A DNA stretch of 64,000 bases. It comes from Albimonas sp963977235 (lineage in GTDB: Bacteria > Pseudomonadota > Alphaproteobacteria > Rhodobacterales > Rhodobacteraceae). Below are positions 8,654 through 17,606 of the stretch, piece by piece. Where the stretch lies: positions 1 through 64,000 of the forward strand of contig NZ_CAXBOD010000002.1 in assembly GCF_963977235.1 (NCBI RefSeq), read 5' to 3'. The notes under the pieces are model-generated. The model saw only the letters and a program-made list of their open reading frames with translations. It was not told where the DNA came from and did not search any database. The translations under genes were made by a program, and so were the position numbers. The stretch's first letter is position 1. Each line of letters starts with the position of its first letter.

Positions 8654-8678
8654 GGGCGCCGCAGGTGTCGCGGCGCCC
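8654..8678 (-). terminator. Intrinsic terminator-like hairpin after the NCS2 permease gene
   Basis: A perfect 9-bp stem GGGCGCCGC / GCGGCGCCC with a 7-base loop lies 26 bases past the permease stop. In the minus direction it is followed by TTTGCC, a short U-run. The remaining ~240 bases up to the dehydrogenase gene show nothing recognisable. Confidence 0.6.
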
Positions 8679-8704
8679 CCTTCCGTTCGCGCGAGGCGCC
8701 CGCC

Positions 8705-10099
8705 TCAGTCGCGCGCGTGACCGGCCATGCCGCCCGAGAGCTCCTCGGTCTGGTCCTCGGTCAGCGGCGACGGCAGCACCAGGTTCAGCACGATCGCCAG
8801 CCCCGCCGCGGGCAGCAGGCCCGAGGTCAGCAGGATCCGCGGCGTCTCGGGCAGGTGCTGGAGCGCCGCCGGCTCCAGCTGCAGGCCCAGCCCCACCGAG
8901 AGCGACACGCCGAAGATCACCATCGCCCGCCGGTCCCAGTCGACGTCGGCCAGCATCGACACGCCCGAGGCGCAGACCATCCCGAACATCACGATCACGC
9001 CGCCGCCCAGCACCTCGATCGGCACGGTCGAGATCACCGCCCCCACTTTCGGCACAAGCCCGCACAGGATCAGGAACAGCGCCCCGATGGTCACCACGTG
9101 GCGGCTCATCACCCCGGTGATCGCGATCAGCCCGACGTTCTGGCTGAACGAGGTGTTGGGCAGCGCCCCGAACACGCCCGCCAGCGCCGAGCCGAAGCCG
9201 TCGGCATAGGTGGCGCCGGTGATCTCGCGCGTGTCCGCCTCGCGCCCCGCGCCGCCCTTGCAGATGCCCGAGACGTCGCCCACCGTCTCGATCGCCGAGA
9301 TCACCCCCATCAGGCAGAAGCCCAGCACCGCCGAGACGGTGAAGTCGAGGCCGAAGTGGAACGGCTCGGGGATCATGACCCAGCCGGCGGCGCCGACGTT
9401 GGCGAAGCTGACCATGCCCATCGCCAGCGCCGCCAGGTAGCCCACGATCAGTCCGATCAGCACGGCGCCCAGCGACAGCAGCCCGTGGGTGAAGAACTTC
9501 AGCCCCAGCGTGACGACGACCACCACCAGCGCCACGAACCAGTTCTGCAAGGAGCCATACTCCGGCGTGCCGATCGCCGGCACGCCGCCGGCCGCGTACT
9601 GGATGCCGACCTTGACCAGCGCCAGCCCGATCATCAGCACCACCAGCCCGGTCACCAGCGGCGGCAGCGCGAAGCGCAGCTTGCCGATGAAGGTGGCGAG
9701 CACCGCGTGGAACAGGCCGCCCGCCAGAACGCCCCCCGTCACCACCGCCATCGCGTCCACGCCCTTGCCCGCGACCAGCGGGATCATCACCGGCAGGAAG
9801 GCGAACGAGGTGCCCTGCACGATCGGCAGCCGCGCCCCCACCGGCCCGATGCCGATGGTCTGCAACAGCGTCGCGACCCCCGCGAACAGCATCGACATCT
9901 GGATCATGTAGACCAGCTCGCCGACGCCCGGCGTGCCGAAGCCGAAGCCCGCCGCGCCGGCCACGATGATCGCCGGCGTGACGTTCGAGACGAACATCGA
10001 CAGCACGTGCTGCACGCCCAGCGGAACCGCCCTGGCCAGCGGCGGAAAGTAGTCCGGATCCTTCAGCTGGGCCTCTGTGCCCAATCCCGCCATCGCCAT
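8705..10099 (-). CDS. NCS2-family nucleobase:cation symporter (xanthine/uracil permease)
   Basis: A 464-residue integral membrane protein with about 14 hydrophobic segments. It has the NCS2 hallmarks QGTSFAFLPVM (a Q-G-T element of TM3), FPLSFFGAxP-like GALPNTSFSQNVGLIAITGV (NAT signature with QNVGLI) and VLGGGVIVMFGMV. This family imports purines or pyrimidines using H+ or Na+. The ATG at 10099 is preferred to one 10 codons upstream because GGAGGGG precedes it at good spacing. The transported base cannot be fixed from the sequence alone; the QNVGLI variant favours xanthine/urate-type members. Confidence 0.88.
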   Translation of the reverse strand: MAMAGLGTEAQLKDPDYFPPLARAVPLGVQHVLSMFVSNVTPAIIVAGAAGFGFGTPGVGELVYMIQMSMLFAGVATLLQTIGIGPVGARLPIVQGTSFAFLPVMIPLVAGKGVDAMAVVTGGVLAGGLFHAVLATFIGKLRFALPPLVTGLVVLMIGLALVKVGIQYAAGGVPAIGTPEYGSLQNWFVALVVVVVTLGLKFFTHGLLSLGAVLIGLIVGYLAALAMGMVSFANVGAAGWVMIPEPFHFGLDFTVSAVLGFCLMGVISAIETVGDVSGICKGGAGREADTREITGATYADGFGSALAGVFGALPNTSFSQNVGLIAITGVMSRHVVTIGALFLILCGLVPKVGAVISTVPIEVLGGGVIVMFGMVCASGVSMLADVDWDRRAMVIFGVSLSVGLGLQLEPAALQHLPETPRILLTSGLLPAAGLAIVLNLVLPSPLTEDQTEELSGGMAGHARD

Positions 10100-10179
10100 G
10101 TCGCGCCCCTCCGGCCCCTCATGCTGCATCTGCTAACATTCCGGAGCGGCGCCGCGACGGCTGTCAAGCGAGAAGCGCA

Positions 10180-10212
10180 GAGGGGCGGCCCGTCAGTCAC
10201 GGACCGCCCCTC
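10180..10212. repeat. Long inverted repeat in the permease/monooxygenase gap
   Basis: Two 14-base arms (GAGGGGCGGCCCGT and ACGGACCGCCCCTC) pair with a single mismatch around a 5-base loop. No U-run follows on either side. It may be a terminator for the monooxygenase gene or a structured leader of the permease mRNA. Confidence 0.45.
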
Positions 10213-10361
10213 GGGTGAGCGTTGCTTGGGCAGGGCGCCGCGCGGACGGGCAGGGCGCAGGCCGCCGCGCGCGTCGCGGGCTCGATCCGGGACCTCGCGC
10301 GGGGCCAGGCGGATGGCGTCAGGCGGCCGCTCGGGCGCGCGTCTCCGCTGCGACGCTGGAG

Positions 10362-10382
10362 GCCCCGGCTCAAGGCCGGGGC
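10362..10382 (-). terminator. Terminator-like hairpin after the monooxygenase-like gene
   Basis: A perfect 8-bp stem GCCCCGGC / GCCGGGGC with a 5-base loop, 28 bases beyond the stop codon at 10411. It lacks a U-run. Confidence 0.45.
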
Positions 10383-10410
10383 GCGCGCCCCCACCCGGCG
10401 CCTGCGGGCC

Positions 10411-10695
10411 TCAGGCTTCCTGCAGGCGCAGGATCGAGGGCGGGCCGTCCATGAAGGCGCCCATCTTGCGGCCCAGCGTCTTGAAGTGATCCGAGCCGCG
10501 GTGCGCCTCGACGGCGGCGGCGTCGCGATACTGCTCGACGAAATAGTAGGTGTCGGCCTCGTCGCCCTTGCACAGCTGGTAGAGCGAGCAGCCCTCCTCG
10601 TTGGCGTTGACGGCGGCTTCGAGCTCCTTGGCGGCGGCCTCGAAATCGGCCCCCTGGCCGGACTTCACCTTGATGGTCGCGACGATGACGGGCAT
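10411..10695 (-). CDS. Antibiotic biosynthesis/quinol monooxygenase family (YgiN-like) protein
   Basis: 94 residues forming a dimeric alpha/beta-barrel (ABM) fold. The first strand is VIVATIKVKSGQ, followed by a helix FEAAAKELEAAVNANEEGC, the strand LYQL, the strand TYYFVEQYRD, and the helix VEAHRGSDHFKTLGRKM, all characteristic positions of the family. The ATG at 10695 has AGGAGGAG upstream. Members are cofactor-free monooxygenases acting on quinols or simply stress-related proteins; the substrate is unknown. It is divergent from the acyl-CoA ligase gene across a gap containing a good operator-promoter candidate. Confidence 0.8.
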   Translation of the reverse strand: MPVIVATIKVKSGQGADFEAAAKELEAAVNANEEGCSLYQLCKGDEADTYYFVEQYRDAAAVEAHRGSDHFKTLGRKMGAFMDGPPSILRLQEA

Positions 10696-11003
10696 GGGCT
10701 CTCCTCCTGGTCTTGTTTTCACCGGCCGACAGGCAGGTCGGCCGTCCGGCGGGCAGGGGACATGACCCGGCGCGGCTTGGCAAGCGGGGAATTCATCGCG
10801 CGATGAAGCCACCCGCGCCAGCGCCCGCCGAGCCCCTGCGATTCCATTTTGACTAATCGGCTGATTAGCGATATTCCGAATCTCGTCGACGCCCACAAGA
10901 CAACGAGGAGCGGCCGGTCGACCGAAGGGCTCGCGCGGCCCGACCCGGCGCAAGACGGGCGGGCAGGGGCCTCGGCGGCGCGCTCCCAAGCAGGGAAACG
11001 CCC
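10696..11003. other. Divergent intergenic region with one AT-rich control segment
   Basis: 308 bases between the outward-reading monooxygenase-like and acyl-CoA ligase genes. The only AT-rich island is 10843-10880, holding the promoter/palindrome listed separately. The remainder is GC-rich and featureless apart from ribosome binding sites. Confidence 0.6.
10849..10877 (+). promoter_or_regulatory. Promoter with overlapping palindromic operator ahead of the CoA-ester operon
   Basis: A TTGACT -35 candidate (10849-10854) and a TATTCC -10 candidate (10872-10877) are 17 bases apart. Between and overlapping them is the palindrome CTAATCGGCTGATTAG (10853-10868; arms CTAATC/GATTAG). A repressor bound there would block RNA polymerase. 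The TetR-type regulator encoded at 17607 in the same gene cluster is the obvious candidate, but this is inference. Confidence 0.55.
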
Positions 11004-12737
11004 ATGGCCATCGCCGCAGACGCCGGCTCCGGGAGCCAGGCCGACGAGTCCGCCTATCTCGACGCCCACCGCAAGCTGATCGACGCCCGCTGGCCTGAGG
11101 GCCTCCCGCGCGAGCCGGTCTATCCGTTCGGCGAGATCCCGCTGACCGACTATCTGCGCCGCTGGGCCGAGGCCGCGCCCGACCGGGTGGCGGTGGATTT
11201 CTACGGCCACGCGACGACCTATGCCGAGCTCGACGCCCAGGCCGACCGCTTCGCGGCCCTGCTCCAGCAGTCGGACGCCGCGCCGGGGACGCGGGTGGCG
11301 CTGTTCATGGGCAACTGCCCGCAGTTCATCGTGGCCTTCCTCGGGATCCTGCGCGCCGGCTGCGTGCATGTCCCCGTCAACCCGATGTTCCGCGAGCACG
11401 AGCTGGAATACGAGCTCAACGACGCCGGCGCCGAGCTGATCGTCGCCCAGGACCTGCTGGTCCCGCTGGTCGAGACGGTGCGTCCCAGGACCTCGCTGCG
11501 GAAAGTGTGGTCCACCGGCATGGCCGACCTGGTTCCCGCCACGCCCGCCTGGCCGGTCCCCGCGAGCATCGTCTCCGACCGCGCCGCGGCGGGCGAGACC
11601 GAGGACCTGGTCGAGGCGATGGGCAAGGCCCCCGCCACGCCGAGCCCGGTCGCGGTCGACCTCGATGCGCTGTGCAAGCTGAACTACACCGGCGGCACCA
11701 CCGGCATGCCCAAGGGCTGCGTGCACACCCAGCGCGACATGATCTACACCGCCGCCACTGTGCAGGCCTGCGGCAACCGCCTGCAGCCGGGCGAGGCGAT
11801 GCTGTGCTTCTACCCGCTGTTCTGGATGGCGGGCGAGGACGTGGGGCTGATTTTCCCCATTTTCTCCGGCGCCACCTGCATCCTGCTCGGCCGCTGGGAT
11901 CCCGTCTCGTTCATGGGCGCGGTCCAGGCCCGAAAAGTCACCGCGGTGAAGCTGCTGGTCGACAACGCGGTGGAGCTGATGGACCACCCGCGCGTGGGCG
12001 AGTTCGACCTGACCTCGATCGAGAAGACCCAGGTCTCGAGCTTCGTGAAGAAGCTCAACGGCGACTTCCGCGCCCGCTGGAAGGCGTTGACCGGCTCGGT
12101 GATGGCCGAGGCCGCCTGGGGCATGACCGAGACCCAGACCTGCGACACCTTCACGACCGGCTTCCAGGACGACGACTATGACCTGAGCCTGCAGCCGATC
12201 TTCGTGGGCCTGCCGATGCCGGGGACGCAGTTCAAGATCTGCGATTTCGACACCGGCGCACTGGTCCCCTTCGGCGCGGAGGGCGAGATCTGCATCCGCT
12301 CCCCCTCGATCTTGAAGGAATACTGGAACAAGCCCGAGGCGACCGCCCACGCGATCAAGGGCGGCTTCCTGCACACCGGCGACATCGGGGTGATCGACGA
12401 GCTGGGCTTCCTGCACTTCCTCGGCCGGCGCAAGGAGATGCTCAAGGTCCGCGGCATGTCCGTGTTTCCCGCCGAGATCGAGGCGATGCTGGGCCGCCAC
12501 CCCGCGATCCTCGGCTCGGGCGTCATCGGGCGCGAGGATCCCGACAGGGGGCAGGTCCCGGTGGCCTTCGTGGTGCTCGACAAGGCCAGGGCCGCGGACC
12601 TCGACGCCAGGGCGATCGAGCGCTGGTGCGGCGAGGCGATGGCCACCTACAAGCGCCCCGAAGTGCGCCTCGTGGACAGCCTGCCGATGACCGCCACCGG
12701 CAAGGTCAAGAAGGACGAACTCGCCAAGCTTCTGTGA
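11004..12737 (+). CDS. AMP-dependent acyl-CoA synthetase/ligase
   Basis: A 577-residue member of the ANL superfamily that activates a carboxylic acid to its CoA thioester with ATP. The P-loop YTGGTTGMPKG lies near residue 230-240, the adenine-binding WGMTETQTC near 373, HTGDIG near 457, the hinge GRRKEMLKVRG near 475, and the C-terminal catalytic Lys in TATGKVKK near 568. The ATG at 11004 has AGGGA upstream. It heads the plus-strand TRAP/carboxylase cluster, so its substrate is probably the acid imported by the TRAP system or a downstream intermediate. Chain length and branching cannot be read by eye. Confidence 0.88.
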   Translation: MAIAADAGSGSQADESAYLDAHRKLIDARWPEGLPREPVYPFGEIPLTDYLRRWAEAAPDRVAVDFYGHATTYAELDAQADRFAALLQQSDAAPGTRVALFMGNCPQFIVAFLGILRAGCVHVPVNPMFREHELEYELNDAGAELIVAQDLLVPLVETVRPRTSLRKVWSTGMADLVPATPAWPVPASIVSDRAAAGETEDLVEAMGKAPATPSPVAVDLDALCKLNYTGGTTGMPKGCVHTQRDMIYTAATVQACGNRLQPGEAMLCFYPLFWMAGEDVGLIFPIFSGATCILLGRWDPVSFMGAVQARKVTAVKLLVDNAVELMDHPRVGEFDLTSIEKTQVSSFVKKLNGDFRARWKALTGSVMAEAAWGMTETQTCDTFTTGFQDDDYDLSLQPIFVGLPMPGTQFKICDFDTGALVPFGAEGEICIRSPSILKEYWNKPEATAHAIKGGFLHTGDIGVIDELGFLHFLGRRKEMLKVRGMSVFPAEIEAMLGRHPAILGSGVIGREDPDRGQVPVAFVVLDKARAADLDARAIERWCGEAMATYKRPEVRLVDSLPMTATGKVKKDELAKLL

Positions 12738-12803
12738 AGGCGTGAGAAATTCGCACGCGACGGGCTTGGCCCGCCGCGCCACAAGTGCGGCGAAATGGTT
12801 TGC

Positions 12804-12813
12804 TGGTTGACCA
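12804..12813. promoter_or_regulatory. TGGT-TG-ACCA element, possible GntR-family operator
   Basis: A short inverted repeat TGGTTGACCA in the 143-base gap ahead of the TRAP binding-protein gene. TGGT-N-ACCA cores are typical of GntR/FCD repressors. No GntR gene is present in the window and the element is short, so confidence is low. Confidence 0.25.
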
Positions 12814-12880
12814 CTAACCCATTACCCTGCCGCAACGAGAACCGGTCGAATCAAGACCGGACCAGGGAGGAGACGCCACC

Positions 12881-14014
12881 ATGATCACCCGCCATTCCGC
12901 GGGCCGCCTCTGCGCGGCCGCCGTTTGCGCCCTTGGCGCGCTGGGCGCGCTCGCCGCGGCGCCCGCTTCGGCCAAGGAGCTGCGCATCGTCATCGGCGCG
13001 CCGGGCGAGAGCTCGTTGCAGCTCGCCATGCGGATGTTCGCCGAGAAGATCGAGGAGAACACCGGAGGCGAGTACACCGGCAAGACCTACGAGGGCACGC
13101 TGCTGTCCTATGCCGAGTCCACCGCCGGCGTGCGCGACGGCATCGCCGACGTGGCCTACACCGTGCCCGCCTACACGCGCGCCGAGTTCCCCAACACCAA
13201 CCTTGTCGTCGACATGGCCACCGCCTCGGACGACCCGGTGGTGATGGCCGCCGCCTCGACCGAGTTCATGTACACCTGCGCCCCCTGCATGAAGGAATAC
13301 CAGGACCAGAACACGGTCTTCATGGGCTTCGCGGTGATCGGGCCCTACTACCTGATGTCGGTCGACAAGATCACCGAGATGTCGGACTTCCAGGGCAAGA
13401 CCCTGCGCGGCTTCGGGCCCTTCGGGCGCTGGGTCGACGCGATGGGCTCGACCTCGGTCGTGATCGGCGCCACCGACATCTTCGAGTCGATGAGCCAGGG
13501 CCAGCTCGACGGCAACACCCACACGCTCGACACGCTGAAATCGCTGTCGATCGGCGAGGTCGCCGACTACATCCTCGACGCGCCGATCGGCCTGTATCTC
13601 GGCAACGCCATGTTCAACACCAACCGCGACCTGTGGGAGGAGCTGACGCCCGAGCAGAAGAAGGGCTTCCTGATGGCGGCCTCGGACTCCATCGCCTGGG
13701 CCACGGTCGATTACTTCAAGGTCAACGCCAGCTACCTCGAGAACCCCGAGTCGGTGGGCGTCGAGGTGGTCCAGCCCTCGGCCGAGGTCGCCGAGGCGAC
13801 CGCGAAGTTCCGCAAGGAGGACCTCGAGACGGTCGCTCAGCTCAACATCGACAAGTACGGCATCGCCGACGCCCAGGAGCAGGTCGAGCGGATGAAGGGC
13901 CTGGTCAAGAAGTGGGCCGAGATCTTCGCCGACGTGGACACCACCGATCCGGCCGCGGTGCAGGCGGTCTTCGCCGAGCAGCTGTTCGGCCAGGTCGATC
14001 CGTCCGCGATCTGA
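12881..14014 (+). CDS. dctP: TRAP transporter substrate-binding protein (DctP family)
   Basis: A 377-residue periplasmic protein. The signal peptide (about residues 1-31) ends at ASA-K. A mature DctP-type domain follows, with the conserved GKTLRGFGPFGRWVDAMG region (DctP-family RxxGxxxxxxxxxG pattern) around residue 170 and a cluster of SMSQGQLDG near 205. It captures an organic acid for the two membrane partners encoded immediately downstream with short spacing. The strong AGGGAGGAG ribosome site supports the ATG start. The flanking CoA ligases suggest a carboxylate ligand that is activated to CoA after import. Confidence 0.88.
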   Translation: MITRHSAGRLCAAAVCALGALGALAAAPASAKELRIVIGAPGESSLQLAMRMFAEKIEENTGGEYTGKTYEGTLLSYAESTAGVRDGIADVAYTVPAYTRAEFPNTNLVVDMATASDDPVVMAAASTEFMYTCAPCMKEYQDQNTVFMGFAVIGPYYLMSVDKITEMSDFQGKTLRGFGPFGRWVDAMGSTSVVIGATDIFESMSQGQLDGNTHTLDTLKSLSIGEVADYILDAPIGLYLGNAMFNTNRDLWEELTPEQKKGFLMAASDSIAWATVDYFKVNASYLENPESVGVEVVQPSAEVAEATAKFRKEDLETVAQLNIDKYGIADAQEQVERMKGLVKKWAEIFADVDTTDPAAVQAVFAEQLFGQVDPSAI

Positions 14015-14039
14015 TCCCCCGGACCGGAGGCGAAACGAC

Positions 14040-14600
14040 ATGCAGGCCATCGGCCGCGTGCTGAACTGGATCTCCCACGGCGCCGCCCTCGTCGGCGCCG
14101 TGGCGGTGGTCCTGATGATGCTCCAGATCGTTCTGGACGTCTTCATGCGCAACATCTTCCAGACCCCGCTGCCGATGACCACCACGGTGGTGGCCAAGTG
14201 GTACATGGTCGCCTGCGCCTTTCTTCCGCTGGCGATGAGCGAGATCGTCAACCGCCACATCGCGGTCGAGGTCGTGTTCTCGGGCCTGTCGCGCCGGCGC
14301 AAGAGGCTGGTGGGGGGCTTTGCGTGCCTCGTGGCCTTCGCGGTGGCCGCGGCGATGGTGCGCCCGTTCTGGTTCGAGGCGGTCAAGAAGTTCGAGGTCG
14401 GCGCCTTCCTCGTCGAGAACGGCCGCCAGCTTCCCGTCTGGCAGACCTATTTCTTCCTGCCCATCGGCTTTGCGCTGTTCGCGGCCGTGCTGCTCTACCG
14501 GGTGGTCCTGCTGTGGACCAACGCGCAGAGCGGACTGGGCGAAACCCCCATCGACGCCGATCCCCAGCGGGATGCGGATCCGGCCGCGGAAGGGGTCTGA
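14040..14600 (+). CDS. dctQ: TRAP transporter small permease (DctQ family)
   Basis: 186 residues with four predicted transmembrane segments (about 13-36, 53-70, 93-112 and 137-160), the size and topology of DctQ. The motif VVAKWYMVACAFLPLAMSEIVNRHIAVE matches the conserved loop of the family. It lies 25 bases after the binding-protein gene and 6 bases before the large permease gene. It bridges the binding protein and the large channel subunit. Confidence 0.87.
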   Translation: MQAIGRVLNWISHGAALVGAVAVVLMMLQIVLDVFMRNIFQTPLPMTTTVVAKWYMVACAFLPLAMSEIVNRHIAVEVVFSGLSRRRKRLVGGFACLVAFAVAAAMVRPFWFEAVKKFEVGAFLVENGRQLPVWQTYFFLPIGFALFAAVLLYRVVLLWTNAQSGLGETPIDADPQRDADPAAEGV

Positions 14601-14606
14601 GCGCTC

Positions 14607-15914
14607 ATGGCAAGCGAATACGTCGGCCTGATCGGCCTCGGCATCCTGGTGTTCCTGCTGCTGGCGCGCGTGCCCATCGGCCTGAGCCTGGTGCTGGTCT
14701 CCTTCGGCGGCATCTACGCCCTGATCGGCGCCCGGCCGGCCTGGGGGATGCTGGCCTCGATGCCCTACGACTTCACCTCCAAGTGGACGCTGAGCTCGGT
14801 GCCCATGTTCCTGCTGATGGGGTTCGTGTGCTATCACGCGGGCCTCACGCGGGGGCTGTTCGACGCGGCGCGAAGCTGGCTCGCGCGCTTGCCCGGGGGC
14901 CTTGCGGTCGCCTCGGTCTGCGGCTCGGCCGGGTTCGCGGCGGTGACGGGATCCTCGATCGCCTGCTGCGCGGCAATGGGCCGGATCGCCATCCCCGAGA
15001 TGATGCGCGCGCGCTACGACCCCGCGCTCGCCACCGGCGCGATCGCGGCGGCCGGCACGCTGGGGGCGCTGATCCCGCCCTCGATCCTGCTGATCCTGTT
15101 CGGGGTCTTCGCCGAGGCGCCGATCTCCAAGCTGTTCATCGGCGGCATCGGGGCGGGCGTGGTCACCGCGCTGCTCTACATCGGCATGATCATGATCCGC
15201 GCGAGCCTGAACCCCGCGCTGGCCCCGCGTCTCGACACCCTGCCGCCGATGTCCGAGCGCCTGCGCCACCTGCGCGAGACCTGGCCGGTCATGGCCCTGC
15301 TGGTCGTGGTGATCGGGGGCATGTTCGTGGGCCTGTTCACCGCCACCGAGGCGGGGGCCGTGGGCGCGCTCGCGGCCATCGTCATCGCGCTCGCCAAGGG
15401 CTCGCTGACGCTGGGCGGGGTGTGGGAGTCGCTCAAAGAGACGCTGATCACCACCTCCTCGCTGTTCGTGATCGCCATCGGCGCCAACCTGCTGACCCGG
15501 TTCCTGGCGCTGTCGGGGGCGGGGGACTTCATCGCCGATGGGATCATCTCGATCCAGGCCGACCGGCTGACGCTGCTGATCGGCGTGTCGCTGATGTACC
15601 TGGTGCTGGGCATGTTCCTCGACCCGCTGGGGGCGATGCTGCTGACGCTGCCGGTGATGCTGCCGGTGCTCGACCAGGCCAACATCGACATCATCTGGTT
15701 CGGCGTGTTCCTGGCCAAGTTCCTCGAGATCGGGATGATCACGCCCCCCATCGGGCTGAACGTCTTCGTCATCAAGGGGGTGGTGGGGGACAAGGTCCCG
15801 CTGACCACGATCTTCCGCGGCATCGGCTGGTTCCTGGCCGCGGACTTCGTGGCGGTGGTCCTGTTCATCGCCTTCCCCGAGATCATCACCTGGCTGCCGC
15901 AGTTCATGGATTGA
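14607..15914 (+). CDS. dctM: TRAP transporter large permease (DctM family)
   Basis: A 435-residue protein with 12-13 hydrophobic segments. It carries DctM signatures: VPMFLLMGF near residue 66, the helical-hairpin stretch VTGSSIACCAAMGRIAIPEM near 115, GTLGALIPPSI near 150 and LGMFLDPLGAMLLTLPVMLP near 335. It is the Na+-coupled channel subunit completing the TRAP system. The end of the gene is followed after 34 bases by the second CoA ligase gene. Confidence 0.9.
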   Translation: MASEYVGLIGLGILVFLLLARVPIGLSLVLVSFGGIYALIGARPAWGMLASMPYDFTSKWTLSSVPMFLLMGFVCYHAGLTRGLFDAARSWLARLPGGLAVASVCGSAGFAAVTGSSIACCAAMGRIAIPEMMRARYDPALATGAIAAAGTLGALIPPSILLILFGVFAEAPISKLFIGGIGAGVVTALLYIGMIMIRASLNPALAPRLDTLPPMSERLRHLRETWPVMALLVVVIGGMFVGLFTATEAGAVGALAAIVIALAKGSLTLGGVWESLKETLITTSSLFVIAIGANLLTRFLALSGAGDFIADGIISIQADRLTLLIGVSLMYLVLGMFLDPLGAMLLTLPVMLPVLDQANIDIIWFGVFLAKFLEIGMITPPIGLNVFVIKGVVGDKVPLTTIFRGIGWFLAADFVAVVLFIAFPEIITWLPQFMD

Positions 15915-15948
15915 GCCGCGGCGGCTCCCCCCAGCTTGGGAGACGCGC

Positions 15949-17556
15949 ATGACCTATCACCTCGACCCGCGGATGCCGGCGCCCGAGCAGATCATCATCC
16001 GCGACCTGATCGATCAGCATGCGATCGCGCAGCCCGACAAGACCTATGCGGTCTTCCCCGACCTGTCGGAGTGGTCCTACGGGCGGATGAAGGACCTGGT
16101 GGTGCAGACCGCCATCGGCCTGCAGCGGCTGGGGGTGAAGCAGGGCGACCACGTGCTGGTCTGGCTGCCCAACGGGCCCGACATCCTGCGCATCTGGTAC
16201 GCGCTGAACTACATCGGCGCGGTCAACGTGCCGATCAACACCGCCTACAAGGGCAAGCTGCTCGAGCATGTGGTCGAGAACTCGGACGCCGAGCTGATCG
16301 TGGCCCACGCCCAGCTCGCCCCGCGGCTGGCCGACATCGACCGCGCGAAGCTGAAACGCGCGGTGATCCTCGAGGGGCCGCCCGATGCGGCGGCCGACCT
16401 CGAGATGCACCCCGCCGAGGCGATCTCGCCCGAGGGCGGCGAGCTTGCGCCGCTCGAGCGGCCGATCACGCCCTGGGACACGATGTCGATCATCTACACC
16501 TCGGGCACCACCGGACCCTCGAAGGGGGTGCTGAGCAGCTACATGCACCTCTACGCCTCCTCGACGGTGGCGGAGGTCGAGACCACCGACCGGCAGATGG
16601 TCAACCTGCCGATGTTCCATGTCGGGGGCACCTTCCCCTGCTACCGGATGCTGCAGAAGGGCGCCTCGCTCTCGATGATCGAGAGCTTCAAGACCGAGGA
16701 GTTCTGGGACGTCGTGCGCGCCACCGGCACCACCTACGTGATCCTGCTGGGCGTGATGGCGCAGTTCCTGGCCAAGCAGCCGCCCAAGCCCGACGACGCC
16801 GACAATCCCCTGCGCCGCGTGCTGATCATCCCCTACGACTTCGACACCCGCCCCTTTGCCGAGCGCTTCGGGGTCGAGACCTACACCATGTTCAACATGA
16901 CCGAGATCAGCTGTCCGCTGGTCTCGGAGATCAACTCCACCGTGCTGCACGCCGCCGGCCGTCCCCGCGCGGGCGTCGAGGCCCGGGTGGTCGACGAGAA
17001 CGACTGCGAGCTGCCGCCGGGCGAGGTCGGCGAGCTGGTGCTGCGCGCCGACTGCCCGTGGACGATGACCCACGGCTACTACAAGAACCCGGAGGCGACC
17101 GCGAAAGCCTGGCGCAACGGCTGGTTCCACACCGGCGACGGGTTCCGCACGGATGCCGAGGGCAACTTCTACTTCGTCGACCGGATCAAGGACGCGATCC
17201 GCCGGCGGGGGGAGAACATCTCCTCCTACGAGGTCGAGACCGAGGTGCTGGCCCATCCCGACGTCGGCGAATGCGCCGTGGTCGCCGTGCGCTCGGACGT
17301 GTCGGAGGACGAGGTGCTCGCCGTCGTCGCCCCCGTGCCCGGAAAGACGCTGAAACCCGAGGACCTGCTGCATTTCCTCCTGCCCCGCATGGCGCATTTC
17401 ATGGTCCCGCGCTACGTTCGGATCGTGACGGAACTGCCGCGCACCCCCACGGCCAAGGTCCGCAAGATCGAGCTGAGGGAGGCCGGCGTCACTCCCGACA
17501 CCTGGGACCGGGAAGCCGCGGGCATCCGCGTGCGGCGGGAGAAGATCGGTGCGTGA
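15949..17556 (+). CDS. AMP-dependent acyl-CoA ligase, crotonobetaine/carnitine-CoA ligase (CaiC)-like
   Basis: A 535-residue ANL-family ligase. It has IIYTSGTTGPSKG near residue 180, the VNLPMFHVGGT segment, NMTEISCP near 322, HTGDGFRTD near 395, the hinge VDRIKDAIRRRGENISSYEVE near 415, and a C-terminal TPTAKVRKIEL catalytic lysine. The RIKDxIRRRGENIS hinge and overall pattern resemble CaiC-like ligases acting on short or polar acids. Its location right after the TRAP genes makes it the likelier enzyme to activate the imported substrate. The start has GGGAGA upstream. Confidence 0.85.
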   Translation: MTYHLDPRMPAPEQIIIRDLIDQHAIAQPDKTYAVFPDLSEWSYGRMKDLVVQTAIGLQRLGVKQGDHVLVWLPNGPDILRIWYALNYIGAVNVPINTAYKGKLLEHVVENSDAELIVAHAQLAPRLADIDRAKLKRAVILEGPPDAAADLEMHPAEAISPEGGELAPLERPITPWDTMSIIYTSGTTGPSKGVLSSYMHLYASSTVAEVETTDRQMVNLPMFHVGGTFPCYRMLQKGASLSMIESFKTEEFWDVVRATGTTYVILLGVMAQFLAKQPPKPDDADNPLRRVLIIPYDFDTRPFAERFGVETYTMFNMTEISCPLVSEINSTVLHAAGRPRAGVEARVVDENDCELPPGEVGELVLRADCPWTMTHGYYKNPEATAKAWRNGWFHTGDGFRTDAEGNFYFVDRIKDAIRRRGENISSYEVETEVLAHPDVGECAVVAVRSDVSEDEVLAVVAPVPGKTLKPEDLLHFLLPRMAHFMVPRYVRIVTELPRTPTAKVRKIELREAGVTPDTWDREAAGIRVRREKIGA

Positions 17557-17606
17557 GGATGCCCGGTCCGGCGCATGCGCCGGCGCGAAGGAGGCGGGAC
17601 CGAAAG

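Noticed and set aside
7694..10489. 931-codon plus-strand frame over the dehydrogenase and permease genes
   Set aside because: Antisense shadow of two well-supported minus-strand genes; His/Arg/Gln-rich low complexity.
12807..12812. TTGACC as a -35 box for the TRAP genes
   Set aside because: No acceptable -10 hexamer is found 15-19 bases downstream; it fits better as part of the TGGT-N2-ACCA element.
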